A stretch of DNA of 64,000 nucleotides from Ascidia mentula (Eukaryota; Chordata; Ascidiacea; Phlebobranchia; Ascidiidae), in the NCBI GenBank assembly GCA_947561715.1, contig OX387202.1, forward strand, positions 3,795,001 to 3,859,000, in the 5' to 3' direction. Positions 44,877 to 56,212 of the stretch are shown here, piece after piece (position 1 is the stretch's first letter; the number at the start of each line of letters is the position of its first letter). Both the position numbers and the translations under genes were made by a program. The notes under the pieces are model-generated. The model made no database searches. It had not been told where the DNA came from and saw nothing but the letters and a program-made list of their open reading frames with translations.

Positions 44877-45575
44877 ATCCAAATTATGCTTGGTTTATAT
44901 TGGAAGCATTCCCATGCACTGCCCTTGAGTAGTTTCAAGCAATCAACATATATTTTGTTGAGGTGTAACTTTTTCAAACCCGTATTATGCACAAAACTGT
45001 TGTTTTGTGTTGGACTTCACTGGCAACATTTGCGCTCAGCAGCATGAACATGGTGTTGGCGAGGTATTTCCTGATATCAACTGATTTTAATTATTTAGTT
45101 CATCACATAGCGCCTTCTATAACAGGCCTGTACACCGGTCGCGCTCGTTTCAAAACTGGAGGCGGATGTGTTTCAACTGGTTTCTGCGGTCGTGCGAGAG
45201 TTGTAGACAGTTTTTGGTGTGTTATTGCTCGGATAATCGCATGAAATAGTTTCTGGTGTGTTATTGATAGGTTAATGCGTGTGAAACGTAGGAAAGCATA
45301 AAATTTACGCTTATTTTGAGTTAGCGAGCGTTTGCGAGACTCGTCCAGCAAGGTCAAAAAGTTGTGTTTGTGTACATTGAGGTCCCTGTTGGGCTTTTGG
45401 AAGTTGCTGGTGCTGTTTGTTTATTTTGTAAAACAGGTCAGATACCTATTTAAACTGTTTTGTTTATAGATTATTATAGCTATGGGCATTAATAACATCA
45501 TCAGACATTTAGGTTCCGTTTAGGTAAAGGATAATGGCTAAATGGGTAGATGTTCATCTATGATATTATTGATAT
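44877..45575. other. Gene-free stretch with one arm of an inverted duplication
   Basis: No exon supported. 45093-45362 is an inverted copy of 52594-52862 (see that entry). The rest shows nothing recognisable. Confidence 0.5.
45093..45362 (-). repeat. Inverted partner of 52594-52862
   Basis: About 270 bp match the reverse complement of 52594-52862, including a frame starting MTLLDESRKRSLTQNKRK in both. The two copies differ by scattered changes. Together they bracket the BEL/Pao element and the THAP/P-type remnant. Confidence 0.8.
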
Positions 45576-46003
45576 TGTTACGACGCACACTCGGGCAGCG
45601 CTTGCTAAACTGCCAGTGCCACGTACAGTTTATTCCAGAGTCGAAATACGCGCATTACGAAAAATAACTCGGTTTTCTGTAACACAAATCCAACATGACT
45701 TACCAACAAAACAGCGCCACACAGCTAAACAACAAAACTCATCGAACTGTGACGTAAAGCAAGCCTTATTAACTTCTTCTTACAAATTCAATCAACATTA
45801 ACTATGTTTAACCGCCTTAATCAAAAAGAATCTACAAAAGCAGCAGATTAAACAGAGCACATGTAACACAACAACTAACTAACGAAAAGAAAGCCCGCCA
45901 TCACATCAAGACAATGGTACTGTACCGACCAACAAAGGCACGCATTATTACGTAACTAAGCTCATAGCACCGGTAAACAAATTAATGGCGGCGAGAATCT
46001 ACA
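45576..46003 (-). repeat. 3' LTR of the BEL/Pao element
   Basis: 428 bp, ending internally at GAGAATCTACA. It pairs with 48964-49404. Confidence 0.88.
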
Positions 46004-46059
46004 TCCTCCCCCGGCAAAATGGGAGAAGCATCATAAAATGCGAATCCAATTTTTTACAT

Positions 46060-46932
46060 TCACAAAAGATTCGAGCGACGCGTGCGTTCTTCTCCATCGT
46101 GTTCATATCCGTTTGCTCGTTTGGTATCTCCGTCTGCGTGCACAATCACGCAAAGTTTGGCTATTGGTCGTCGCACAACCCCAGCCATCGTAGTCACCTC
46201 CACACTCCTGACAATCCCGTGCTTGTCATGAAACAAGCTTCGAACTCGACCCAGGGGCCATTGCCCCCGCGGAGTGTTGTGATTCATCACCAGAACAATG
46301 TCGTTTATTGAAAGGTTTTCCCTTTTGTCATGCCACTTTTGCCTCGACATGATTGAACATGGGTATTCTTGCACCCAGCGACGCCAAAACTCGTCGGCCA
46401 GAAATTGTACAGCCCTATAACGGCGGCGAATGTAACAGTCGGTTGGCGCGGTCACGGTAGGTGGCAGTCCAACGCTCGGATTGATCTTCAGCAAATGATT
46501 CGGGGTAAGGGGCAAGTCCTCTTCAGCTTCCAGTGGAACTTCGGTTAGTGGCCTCGAATTCACGATGTTTTCTACCCCTAGTAGGAGCGTATGGAGAATA
46601 TCATCATCCAAAGGCTTCTTGGGGAGGAGTGTCGCCAAAATTCTTCGAACGGAGCGTATCATCCGTTCCCAAGCCCCCCCGAAATGGCTTGCAGCCGGTG
46701 GGTTAAAGTTCCAGGAGATCGCTTTCTGTCGCAGAAAGCTGTTGATTTGTCGCTGGTTCCAGTCTTCGATAGATTCTCGAAGGACACGCTCGACGCCCAC
46801 AAAATTCGTCCCGTTATCAGAATACATATGAAAAACACGACCGCGGCGAGCGATGAAACGTCGCATGGCGTTGATAAACGCATCCGTTGAAAGATCCAGC
46901 GCAACCTCCAAGTGGATCGCGCGAGTAGTCAT
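46060..46932 (-). CDS. BEL/Pao integrase region
   Basis: The frame contains TTRAIHLEVALDLSTDAFI, MYSDNGTNFVG, PAASHFGGAWERMIRSVRR, NSRPLT and LTPNHLL, the standard blocks of Pao integrases. The end carries the C-terminal DUF5641-like block (VLVMNHNTPRGQWPLGRV). Confidence 0.9.
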   Translation of the reverse strand: MTTRAIHLEVALDLSTDAFINAMRRFIARRGRVFHMYSDNGTNFVGVERVLRESIEDWNQRQINSFLRQKAISWNFNPPAASHFGGAWERMIRSVRRILATLLPKKPLDDDILHTLLLGVENIVNSRPLTEVPLEAEEDLPLTPNHLLKINPSVGLPPTVTAPTDCYIRRRYRAVQFLADEFWRRWVQEYPCSIMSRQKWHDKRENLSINDIVLVMNHNTPRGQWPLGRVRSLFHDKHGIVRSVEVTTMAGVVRRPIAKLCVIVHADGDTKRANGYEHDGEERTRRSNLL

Positions 46933-47843
46933 GCACGTAAAAACGCAGCCGTATCGCTTGACGTCGCTATAACAGCGAATGACACTGAACCTGTATCGAC
47001 ATCCACCGGTTCATTGGTCGTCATGGTGCTCATTTTAAAGCGTACACCTGCTTCCGTTGTTGCCTGTAGCTGCTCGGCCAGCTGCCGTTCACAAAACGTT
47101 CGATTTGATCCCGAATCGAGTAGCGCATACGTTTCCACTTCACATTTCCCGTTACTGACGCGTACGGGTACAATATCGAGATAAGCGGGGGCACGTTTAA
47201 ACATTTCCGGCCCCGACGAGGAGTACATACAGTCGGCGCTCGTGCTCTGTGTAACGTTTGGTTTCTCTTCCATTTGAGACCTTTCAGTCCACTTCGAGTT
47301 GTGAAGTACCGCGTGGTGATTGATGCTACGACATCCGTCCTTGCCGCACTGCGTTGCACTTCCGCAGTCGCGAACCATGTGTTGCGATCCCAGGCATCGA
47401 TAGCACAGCCCTTGACTTCGCACGAACTTTCTTCTGTCGTCGTACGGCTTTCTTATGAAGTTGTTGCAGTCTTCAAGCTTGTGTGCTTTGTGACAGAACA
47501 AGCACTGATTTGAACTTTTCGGAAATCTTTCGGCCTTTTGGGCTTCAGTCGTGACATTGCAAACCGCCACTCGTTGCCGTTTTGTCGCAACATTAGATGG
47601 CCGGTCTGCGGTGTTCTGAAACAAACATCTTCCAAAGACTGAATTAGCTTCACGACTTCGCTCAATTACGTAGCTAGCGAAGTCTCTAAACTTTGCGACA
47701 CGACCTGTTTTGTCTTGGACGCCTATAGTGAAACGGTGTCCCACCTTTCCTGAAGCTTGCGTGGCAACTTCTTGGCGACCGAGGAGATAAAACCAACTGA
47801 ATACATCGCGCACGTTCCTACCATTTTCTCTAGGGACGAGCAA
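46929..47843 (-). CDS. BEL/Pao zinc-knuckle and protease-like region
   Basis: Contains CLFCHKAHKLEDCNNF, CYRCLGSQHMVRDC and a protease-type block ETYALLDSGSNRTFCERQL, typical of Pao polyproteins. Confidence 0.85.
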   Translation of the reverse strand: MLVPRENGRNVRDVFSWFYLLGRQEVATQASGKVGHRFTIGVQDKTGRVAKFRDFASYVIERSREANSVFGRCLFQNTADRPSNVATKRQRVAVCNVTTEAQKAERFPKSSNQCLFCHKAHKLEDCNNFIRKPYDDRRKFVRSQGLCYRCLGSQHMVRDCGSATQCGKDGCRSINHHAVLHNSKWTERSQMEEKPNVTQSTSADCMYSSSGPEMFKRAPAYLDIVPVRVSNGKCEVETYALLDSGSNRTFCERQLAEQLQATTEAGVRFKMSTMTTNEPVDVDTGSVSFAVIATSSDTAAFLRA

Positions 47844-48340
47844 CAGATGCGCAAAAGAACGGCTAGTCTTTCCAAACCCTCTGGGTCGTTGTCATTTAGC
47901 TTGGGTGTGTCCGTCAGGCGACTTTCACAGCGGCGCGCGATTATGTGAGGTTGTCCATACCTCTCATATAATTCTCGTTGAGTCATCTCATATCCCATCA
48001 TCGGATTTTGATTGGCGGCATGATGTTGTATCTTGTCATGTACGGGTTTGGTGCAGTGTTGCAACAAATATATGAGTTTTAGGTCGTACGAATCGACCCT
48101 GGCAGCTATATGAAGTTGGTAACGATTGACGAAACTCCAATAATCCATTGGATCCCCGTCGAATTTCTCGACAATAGGTTTGGGAAGAAATCGCTCACCA
48201 AGCTCCGGTTGACCACATCGGTTACGTAGAACAGGTCGTTTATCTGTTAAGTTGGGTATTCCGTTATATGGTGATTGTCCAGCCAGAGCAGGTTCATGAT
48301 ATTGGCTCGGATTCCATGGTTGTCCGACTGTATAGGCCAT
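47723..48340 (-). CDS. BEL/Pao Gag-like region
   Basis: Contains FDGDPMDYWSFVNRYQLHIA and LIYLLQHCTKPVHDKIQHH, the usual DUF1759-type block of Pao elements. Confidence 0.8.
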   Translation of the reverse strand: MAYTVGQPWNPSQYHEPALAGQSPYNGIPNLTDKRPVLRNRCGQPELGERFLPKPIVEKFDGDPMDYWSFVNRYQLHIAARVDSYDLKLIYLLQHCTKPVHDKIQHHAANQNPMMGYEMTQRELYERYGQPHIIARRCESRLTDTPKLNDNDPEGLERLAVLLRICCSSLEKMVGTCAMYSVGFISSVAKKLPRKLQERWDTVSL

Positions 48341-48963
48341 CGAAGATCACCGCAATCCACCTGAGGGTTTGTGATCGGCTGTGCTTTTACGGCTCCCTCT
48401 GGTTTGCTAGCACCAGAACTGTCTACAAGAGGTGTCGGAGATCCAGAAAAGCCAGGGTGTTGAATCCCAGGACAAGACCTCCCATCATTGGATGCTTCTT
48501 CCCAAGCCTCAAATTCGGCCTTGGCAAGTTCAAGCGGATTTTCTTTCTTCCAGCTCTCTCTTCGCTCGTAATTCTCTTTACTCGAGCTCTCGTTCTAGCT
48601 TTTTTCTCGCTTCTGCTTCATCTCTACGCTCTCGCTCTTGTCGAGCCTCGACTTGAGCGAGCTGCAGCTTCACTTTGCTCTCTTTAACTCTAAGACTGCG
48701 AAGAGAGCTCGTTGTTGAAGCAATGCTGCTGGGTCCAGATGTTCGGTGATACGAACTCGGGTCCATTACAATTGGTGCCGACGTACTACAGTGAGCAGCC
48801 TCGGATGTTTGCTCCACCCATTGATTCACTCTATCGTAAGGGTTCGGTTTGTCCTCGGCAGGATCCATGTTTCCATTCACCGAACGACCAAAGAGTTCGC
48901 AAATGTCGAGTTGCCAAAATACTCACCGTCAAGGAAGGTTCGAATACGAAGTTCGAAAACGAT

Positions 48964-49404
48964 GTTACGACGCACACTCGGGCAGCGCTTGCTAAACTGC
49001 CAGTGCCACGTACAGTTTATTCCAGAGTCGAAATACACGCATTACGAAATATAACGCGGTTTTCTGTAACACAAATCCAACATGACTTACCAACAAAATA
49101 GCGCCACACAGCTAAACAACAAAACTCACCGAAATGTGGCGTAAAGCAAGCCTTATTAACTTCTTCTTACAAATTCAATCAACATTAACTATGTTTAACC
49201 GCCTTAATCAAAAAGAATCTACAAAAGCAGCAGATTAATCAGAGCACATGTAACACAACCAAACACAACAACTAACTAACTAACGAAAAGAAAGCCCGCC
49301 ATCACATCAAGACAATGGTACTGTACCGACCAACAAAGGCACGCATTATTACGTAACTAAGCTCATAGCACCGGTAAACAAATTAATAGCGGTGAGAATC
49401 TACA
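48964..49404 (-). repeat. 5' LTR of the BEL/Pao element
   Basis: 441 bp, slightly longer than the other LTR through short repeat differences. Followed by the GATAT target duplication. Confidence 0.88.
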
Positions 49405-49474
49405 GATATTGTTTCAAAATATCATGTTGAATCATTATTCCATCAGAAACTTGCATTCATGACAAATAGTTATA

Positions 49475-49781
49475 CATGAGGTTTTCAGGCTTGGCAGCCC
49501 AGGCAATGCAGCCCAGCTGGATCAGCCACTTTTTCCTGACAAGTCGGAACAAGATTTGAAAAATCAAGCTCCCGGTGAGGTTTGAACTCACGACCCTGGG
49601 CTAACCAGGCCCAACGCTCTACCAACTGAGCTACTGGAGCTCAGTGGTTTCACGGGGTATATTGTGGCCAAGGTACACTGGTGCGCAAGCGCACAACTTG
49701 CCAGGCAACCTTCACATATACCCCTACGTATACGTATATATGGGCTGCATTGCCTGGGCTGCCAAGCCTGAAAACCTCATG
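49475..49781. repeat. Foldback element with 41-bp perfect arms and a tRNA-like core
   Basis: The arms 49475-49515 and 49741-49781 are exact inverted copies (CATGAGGTTTTCAGGCTTGG at the left end). The loop holds the same tRNA-like unit and flanks as the foldback at 5171-5576. Confidence 0.9.
49568..49641 (-). tRNA. tRNA-like sequence inside foldback
   Basis: On the minus strand: GTAGCTCAGTTGGTAGAGCG (A box), a stem TGGGC...GCCCA with loop CTGGTTA (would read GGT), and GAGTTCAAACCTC (B box), ending GGGAGC. It is better formed than the two copies near 5.4 kb, but U at position 37 and an acceptor mismatch favour a tRNA-derived repeat. Confidence 0.6.
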
Positions 49782-49933
49782 ATCGCGATACGTTAGCTGT
49801 GATCGCCAAGCAAGGACCTGCGCAGTGGGGCGATCCTGCCTATCATGCCATTGCATGAAATATTACTGCGTTAATATCAATACATGTATAACATACATGA
49901 AAATTATATGTATGCAGGATTTATTCAAAAAAC

Positions 49934-50540
49934 ATGGGTAGAAAGTGTTGTGTGACAGGTTGTAGAAGTGGATATGATGCAGGAGATAAAACTGCAGTTT
50001 TTCGTTTACCAAGAGACAGAGAAGAGAGGTTGAGATGGCTACAGATTATGAAAAAGTTTTGTCCTATGGCTGGTACCGCCCAGCATTTGCACCTTCAGTT
50101 TTTGCATGTGTCCATAAAAGTTTAATTCCATCCATCACCAGCATACCTAGAACCACAAAAAAAGCCATGTCAGACCAAAGAAATGTTGTAGTTGAAAAAC
50201 GCAATGAATTCACAAAGATCATAAGCCCCCTAGTACTAAAACGCTGACCAGAATAACATCCAAAATTGGCAACACTGATGACTTGAGGTTTTTTAATGAA
50301 ATATGCAAAACATTGGAACAAAGGCAAAGAAATGTGATTGTTATGGTGGACGAGATATACGTAAAAGCAGCTCTTTCTTATCATGGGTGAACAGTTTTCG
50401 GTAGAGCACAAAATTACCCAGATGAATTAGCTCGCACAGTTTTAGCCATTATGATAAAATGTATGTTTGGAGGACCACATTTTTTGATTAAGGCCGCATC
50501 TCTGTATTTCTATGGAAAAGACTTTCTTGGTTGGGGAATG
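49934..50540 (+). pseudogene. THAP/P-type transposase remnant
   Basis: MGRKCCVTGCRSGYDAGDKT and VFRLPRDREERLRWLQ at 49934 form the start of a THAP zinc finger (CxxxxC and the early part of the domain; the later C and H are not seen). Then at about 50249-50515 a different frame reads TSKIGNTDDLRFFNEICKTL, VIVMVDEIYVKAALSYHG and FGRAQNYPDELARTVLAIMI, resembling THAP9/P-element transposases. Frames change between these blocks and an in-frame stop (TGA) follows SYHG, so it is a dead copy. The flank after it is the repeat family of 8141-8708. Confidence 0.8.
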
Positions 50541-50744
50541 CTCTTCTCGAACTCTGTCCTGCGTAACAGAGTAAAATTATGTGTAACAATGCAATGGGTC
50601 ATGCATGGGCGCCAGTGTTTTGGTTTAGTGAGCGCAGATGAACAGGCTGTTGCCAGGGCGAATTTTCAGCGTGTTTGGGGCAGTTTTACTATGGTTTTCA
50701 GGGTTATTAGTCAGGCAGTAAATTGACACAGGGTGCTGTTGAAC

Positions 50745-51302
50745 ATGTAGCTGAAAAACTACCCAAATATTGAGGTAGATTTTGTGGAAAAATGAATTAC
50801 AGAAAGTATGGTCAATTTGTGATTTTTGTCCCCACCCTTGTCTAGGAATTCTGGTCAAAATTATGTTCGAGATAACTACTTTAACCGCTCCCCCGGGGGC
50901 ATTTTGACCCTCTGTTGGCCATTATTTTGGCCAAAAAAGCAGAAAAAAGTGTGGGTTTGTTTTGTGAAAAAATAAATCACAGAAATAACCCTCCATTTGC
51001 CATTAAGTGAAGCCACCAACCCTCCTCTACACAATTCATTAAGAAGATGTCTTGTTAGATGTCTTGTAACTGTTTTGGGAGCCCCCAGGGCTGTTTGTAC
51101 ACCCCCTGGGACTGACAATTTAGCAGTTAGCCTTCGCAAAACCCCCAATGTGCTGTCTTAATGCAGCTGCAATCAATTTTTTTTCTGTTCAGCGACAGTA
51201 GTCCCCCTTCATGAGTCATCAGACCCGGCAATTGTTTTTGGCAAATAAGAGAAACTGTAACCAGGTGCACAATGACTTCTAAAACTCAATTTTTAGGATT
51301 TA
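50745..51302 (-). repeat. Dispersed repeat, inverted copy of 8141-8708
   Basis: Nearly identical to 8141-8708 on the opposite strand. Immediately to its left, 50640-50745 resembles in reverse the segment around 10790-10880 of the 1.885-kb tandem unit (TTTTCAGCGTGTTTGGGGCA), linking the two repeat families. Confidence 0.75.
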
Positions 51303-52593
51303 TTTGTGACATGCGGCCTTTAATACTCCTGACTAAAAAGATCCTCAACCCACTTCTTAACATGACCACCACCTACCTTGACACCCCATCCAAACCATAA
51401 CATCCCCAAACTTCCACAGCCTACCACACCCTACGACTTCTAAACACATCTCTGTCCCACAACATTCGGAAAACGCGAATCCGTCATGAACCTCGCCTTA
51501 TGAACAACATTCCCCCAACACCTCATCTAGTCCCTTAAAACAGTACATAAACTTTAAGATCGCAATTCAACAGAACATATAACTTGGGTGGAGCTGGGTG
51601 AAGTAACTCCACCAAAGTGAATATTTTCCCCTACGACTCAGTCTCCCTTTTTGCATGTATACGAGCTGGTTAGGTGCTGGGTGTTAAATGGAGTCCCAAC
51701 TCAAAAGTAAAGGTTGCTGCAAGCTGAAATTGGACACCTTTGTCACAAAGGACTTGCAAAGTAGAAGGATAGACCTTCCACACGATGCATCGACCGACCC
51801 TATGGGGTTCCTAGTTTTGACGCTACGACCCATCGAATATGTGGTGCTAAAAGTACACATGCTCGGTTTCGGACTTTTTGCGTGTATACGAGCGAATTTG
51901 CTGGGGGTCTTTGATGGGCTCCCAACTCAAAAGTAAAGGTTGCTGCAAGCTGAAATTTGGTACGCTTTGTCACAGAGGACATGTCTTTTGATCGATGCTA
52001 GATTCGATTCGATTGGTAGTTTGTTTGTGACGTCACAATGTTGCGTATATCGTCCTTGTTGTAAACGACACTAGGTGTCGCACAATCGAAATATATCTTT
52101 CAACGTAACTTAGGTGTAAAGTAGAGGGTTAGACCTTTTTGATGATGCCACAATGGCCTCTATTGGACCAGTGGTTTTAGCTCTATGTTCCTGACAATTT
52201 GTCGTTGTTATAAGAGTACATGTTGTTTGTTGTGTATTTTTCGTGATAACTACGTTCTACTTTGGCGTGTTTGTTTAAGAAGGCATTTAAAAATTCAGTA
52301 AAAGTCACACGACGCAATGTAAGTTACTTGTGAAACGTGTAAATTTTCATTAAACAACATTTTGTTTTTTTGGGTGTTGTACCTTAGGGAGTATGCTATT
52401 GCAGTTCATTGACGGACGTAGCGCGTATAGAGGGGAAAACTTCGAAGTCTTGTAAATTTCGTTACGTCATAGGTGATGACGTCATTTTTAGCATGGTAAC
52501 TCGTAAGGTGTCATTTAACATTCGTGTAAAGTTTTACGTTTGTAGTGCTAGGGATAGCCGAGATATTAGGTGGGTGCTAATAGTACACCAGAC
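51303..52593. other. Gene-free stretch with a short imperfect tandem repeat
   Basis: No exon supported. Two blocks about 230 bp apart (about 51648-51750 and 51877-51980) share CCCAACTCAAAAGTAAAGGT and GTGTATACGAGC. No other element ends were recognised. Confidence 0.5.
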
Positions 52594-52862
52594 CCCACAA
52601 CTTTTTGACCTTGCTGGACGAGTCTCGCAAACGCTCGCTAACTCAAAATAAGCGTAAATTTAATGTATTCCTACGTTTCACACGCATTAACCTATCAATA
52701 ACACAGCAAAAACTATTTAATGTGATTATCCGAGCAATAACACACCAAAACTGTCTACAACTCTCGCACGACCGCAGAAACCACTTGATACACATCAGCC
52801 TCCAGTTTTGAAACGAGCGAGACCAGTGTCCAGGCCTGTTATAGAGGGCGCTATGGTTCATC
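52594..52862 (+). repeat. Inverted partner of 45093-45362
   Basis: See 45093-45362. The frame here diverges and shifts relative to its partner, which argues against a conserved protein. Confidence 0.8.
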
Positions 52863-53589
52863 ATGATATCTTTGTCTCCATCTTCATCAAGATACAGAAA
52901 TTGTAGAAAAAAGCAATCATACTATCGTTTGTCAACTATTTATGTGAAATGACCTGTTTTTGCAAAATAAATATTCCCAAACTACCGCATTACTGTGTGC
53001 AGAGATACTGTCCTAGAAAAAAACGTAACAAGCAAAGTCGTTTATTTGACATAACAAGCATAGTGGTTGGTAATATTACTCGATCTAGCCTTCCAATGCT
53101 TGCAAACAGCAAAAGCGCGCAATTTTTTGTTCATAATTAGACCCAAAAGACAGCAAATCGCCGTTAAAAATGATGCGACGCGATTCATTCAAAATCATCC
53201 ACATATTTTAAAAGACGAGGGACCAAACTTCTTGTTTCTTTAAAAATGTTTTAAATTTTGTTATATTTAATACGTTTTTTAGCCCTCCAAAAAACGCCAA
53301 AATCACATTTAACGCAAAGCAATTTTAATTTCGCGTAAAGTGTTACTCATGCGTGACGACGCACTTTCAGCGGAGTTTCCATTCCATCTTTTAGTATTCT
53401 ATGCATCAGCGCAGCACTGTTTCACCTTGTGGTGACCTGGCCAAACTTGTACTTGGTAACTTGTAACGTTATCGCCTCTGTTTTATGTATATATACACAT
53501 GTACATAAGAAGACCAAATGTGTCGAAACATTGAGCACAGTCCGCAACTCACAATTTAATACTTTGTATCAACACAGATATTTTGACAG
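52863..53589. other. Upstream of the PARP-like exons, 5' exons not found
   Basis: The PARP-like gene must have exons upstream because its first visible exon starts at an acceptor. I could not find one with matching phase and PARP-like sequence here. Confidence 0.4.
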
Positions 53590-54110
53590 ATTGAACGATT
53601 ACAAAATTCCAGATTATTTCACCAGTTCGCGGTGCAGAAACAATTTGTGAACGAACAGTTGCACCGTTACAAACTAGACCATATTGCAGTAACTAAAGAA
53701 TTGTTTCACGGAACTACCAAAAAAGCTTTAGAAAGCATTTGCAAAAATGGGTTCGACAGAAGTTACAGCGGTTGCAACGGTAATATGCAATTAAACAATT
53801 AAACAGCTATATGGCAAAAGCTTAATTTTTTTCAGGGACTCTCTATGGAAAATTAGTTTACTTCTCAACTACAGCAAATTACTCGGATAAATACGCTGAT
53901 ATGGATAAAAATGCCATTCGTAGGATGTTTTTTTCTGAAGTAATTACCGGCTATTACTGCCAAGGCAATGGAGAAATGCGATACCTTTCCACGGCCAGTT
54001 GGGGTGCACCCTATAACAGTGCAGTGGACAACAAAGCAACACCGGGTATATATGTCGTGTTTAACGATTTCAATGCGTATCCTTCCTACATTATTTCATA
54101 CAAAGACTAA
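53590..54110 (+). CDS. PARP catalytic domain, mono-ADP-ribosyltransferase type, 3' exons
   Basis: Two exons, 53590-53779 and 53836-54110, joined by a 56-bp GT-AG intron, give 154 residues to a TAA stop. The start IERLQNSRLFHQFAVQKQ matches the usual lead-in of PARP10/14-type catalytic domains. The NAD-binding His is in LFHGTT (residue 40 of this fragment), the second triad Tyr is in VYFSTTANYS (Tyr72), and the position that is Glu in PARP1 is Ile135 in PGIYVVFND. H-Y-I predicts transfer of single ADP-ribose units. The domain's first third and any macro or WWE domains are not visible. An AATAAA lies about 40 bp after the stop. A second PARP lies inverted at 63362-64000. Confidence 0.85.
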
Positions 54111-54616
54111 TCATTGTTTTTAAAAATATTACTACCATCCAAATTTAAAAATAAACTCAAGTACTGTGACGACATTGGCTACAAATCTACATTTACACTT
54201 GTATAAATTTTCTAATTATGACGTATTGTTGCGAATACTCAATACCTTGAGCGATTCAATTAGTTGGCATGCAAATTGGTTTTCAGAAGTTATTCTGCCA
54301 TAAAATCATGGTTTTACTAATGTGCAGGATTCTAAATCTAACAAAGTGAGATTAAATAGTTTATTTATACAGCTTGCTTCGTGTTTAATTTTGTGTTTGT
54401 ACAAATTATTTTAAAAAAGCAAAGCTATGCAAGTCAATCGCAATCTAAAATATTTGTTCGTGTTGCGCTTGAAGATGTCTCACAGTTTGTTATTTGCATT
54501 GTGATTCGACAGATTGTCTTGTACCCTTAACCGTCGTTGCAGCTCTTTCTATCGTCTCTGTTGAGGATCTAGGTCACAACATAGGCACTACACGCTTTCG
54601 AAGCATTGATTGCTTT

Positions 54617-54788
54617 TTTTGGTTACCTTGCAGTAATTTGCCATTGAGGTTTTTTTTTTTTTTAACTGCGCTTGAATACAAATTTACCACAATAAAGAGT
54701 CTACTATATGCCAATTATCCTTGTTGACCTGGCTCAAAGTAAAGTTTAGTTTTCAGGATGCCAGTTGTAACAGACTTGAAGCCTTAAG
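54617..54788. repeat. Segment shared with 10048-10214
   Basis: Near-identical to 10048-10214, including a T-rich run and GCCAATTATCCTTGTTGACC. At 10.2 kb the match ends where the 1.885-kb array begins. Confidence 0.75.
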
Positions 54789-54902
54789 TTAACTTGTCGT
54801 ATTTTGATTTTCCTACATATTTAATGAACATTCTACAGGCACAGCCAAGAATCTGATGTATGACTTTCAATACCACTAAATCTAAACAATTTGAGTAAGT
54901 CC

Positions 54903-55599
54903 ATGACGCACTTCCGTCACAAACGGTTAACCGGCTCTGCATTGTGGCTCAGAAGATTAGGTATTTTTTCTTAATATTTGACGACTAAAGGGTGTGTTTA
55001 TTGTTTTATCACTGATTGTGTTTTGTGCACAGCAAACAAACAGCTGCAAAAACAAATTGAAACTTGCAGACATAATTTGGTAATTATTTCCGTTGAATGT
55101 AAAACTAGTAGGCTATGTTCTCAAAAAATAGAACACTTGAAACAATCATGTTCTAGATGCATGATTGAGTTTTCAGGGCTTCGAAACATCGAAATCAAAT
55201 TGAATTTCGAGAACTTTTTCCGCCCGTGTTGTTTTCATAAACGCTTCGTTGCGCTTAAAGCGGAACTGAATGCGCGAGAAGCGATAACGTCTAAAATAGC
55301 CATGGCGAGTAGGTTCTGTGTTTGAAAATCAGCAAAGAAGTTTCAACAAAACGATTTATTTGCTCTGTATAAGTGAGTGTATATTTATTTGGATTTCAAA
55401 GATTATCAACAGGAGAGTTTAGTTCAGGTTCTGTGTTAGGCCAACACTATGCAGCATTGCAGAATGGTGGAAAAGACCCCGAACAAGAAACTTATGGTAC
55501 AAAAATTGCTACAAAACAATTAAAACTTTATAGTTTTTAACGAATAACCTTTGCTGTCATATTCTGGCAGTCCTAAATGATAAAACTTATTATGTGTAA
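54903..55599 (+). CDS. Small unknown protein, four exons
   Basis: Exons 54903-54960, 55033-55308, 55413-55496 and 55571-55599, all GT-AG with phase-1 introns, give 447 nt (148 residues) from ATG to TAA. The first donor TTAG/GTATTT and the third TATG/GTACAA are weak to fair; the acceptors are good. The protein starts MTHFRHKRLTGSALWLRRL, has a Cys-rich helical middle (CRHNLVIISVECKTSRLC and QSCSRCMIEFSGL) and a Tyr-rich end (QETYVLNDKTYYV). No signal peptide or membrane helix was seen and I recognise no family. It sits between the PARP-like and claudin-RING genes on the same strand and shares their phase-1 habit. The exon chain is inferred and the last exon is the least certain. Confidence 0.45.
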
Positions 55600-56212
55600 A
55601 TAAGGAGATGCCCAATGGAATGCTTAAATCTCAATAATTTGTCACTTTAAAGCGCCTGGATGTCAATTATTTGGCTCTTTAGTTGAGTAGTGAACATGTC
55701 AAGTCAGAGTTATGTCTCTGTGGCAAATTAAGTGCAAAGAATGATTTTCAAACTTAATTGGGCAAGCACAGTGATCTGAGTTTGTGTATGAACTGTTGAA
55801 CATATATCTAAGCAGCAATTGCTGATTTTACTGTTTGCCTTTTGACATTTATGACTGAACTGTGAAGAAAGGTTCTCACTCCGCAAACATAAATGGGGTG
55901 CAACCGACTGTTACGCAAATATTCCCCGTACAAACGATTCAAGTCACGCTTGACATGCCACGGTTAGTCTGAAATGAAACCTTAATTGACTACAAATAAA
56001 ATGTATAGGTTGTGTGGCGAGTTGCGCGCGTTCGCACCAACGTATCTTGTCCAACAAATACATGCAAACTTGAGATCGCACGAAAGAATAATTCCGCGAC
56101 GTCTAACATCGCTAATTTGGGCGAACAAGAAATTCCCATTGTTTTGTTTTTGTAGCAAAAATTTTAGCCACCTGAAAACTTATTAAAACTGTTCTTGCAT
56201 AAATCAATATTG

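Larger units (their letters stand above)
45576..49404 (-). mobile_element. BEL/Pao retroelement, internally incomplete
   Basis: LTRs at 45576-46003 and 48964-49404 (reading TGTAGATTC to CGTAACA on the minus strand) are flanked by a 5-bp target duplication GATAT. A purine run borders the left LTR. Minus-strand parts: a Gag-like region with a charged coiled coil (48880-48578) and FLPKPIVEKFDGDPMDYWSF (in 48340-47723), zinc knuckles and an aspartic-protease-like region (47843-46929), and integrase (46932-46060). No reverse transcriptase or RNase H is recognisable, so the copy is not whole. The LTRs differ by roughly 3 percent by eye, older than the 17.8-kb Ty3 element. Confidence 0.88.

Noticed and set aside
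45103-45357. Frame beginning MTLLDESRKRSL as a conserved small protein
   Set aside because: Its inverted copy at 52.6 kb shifts frame after about 50 residues, so the protein is not conserved.
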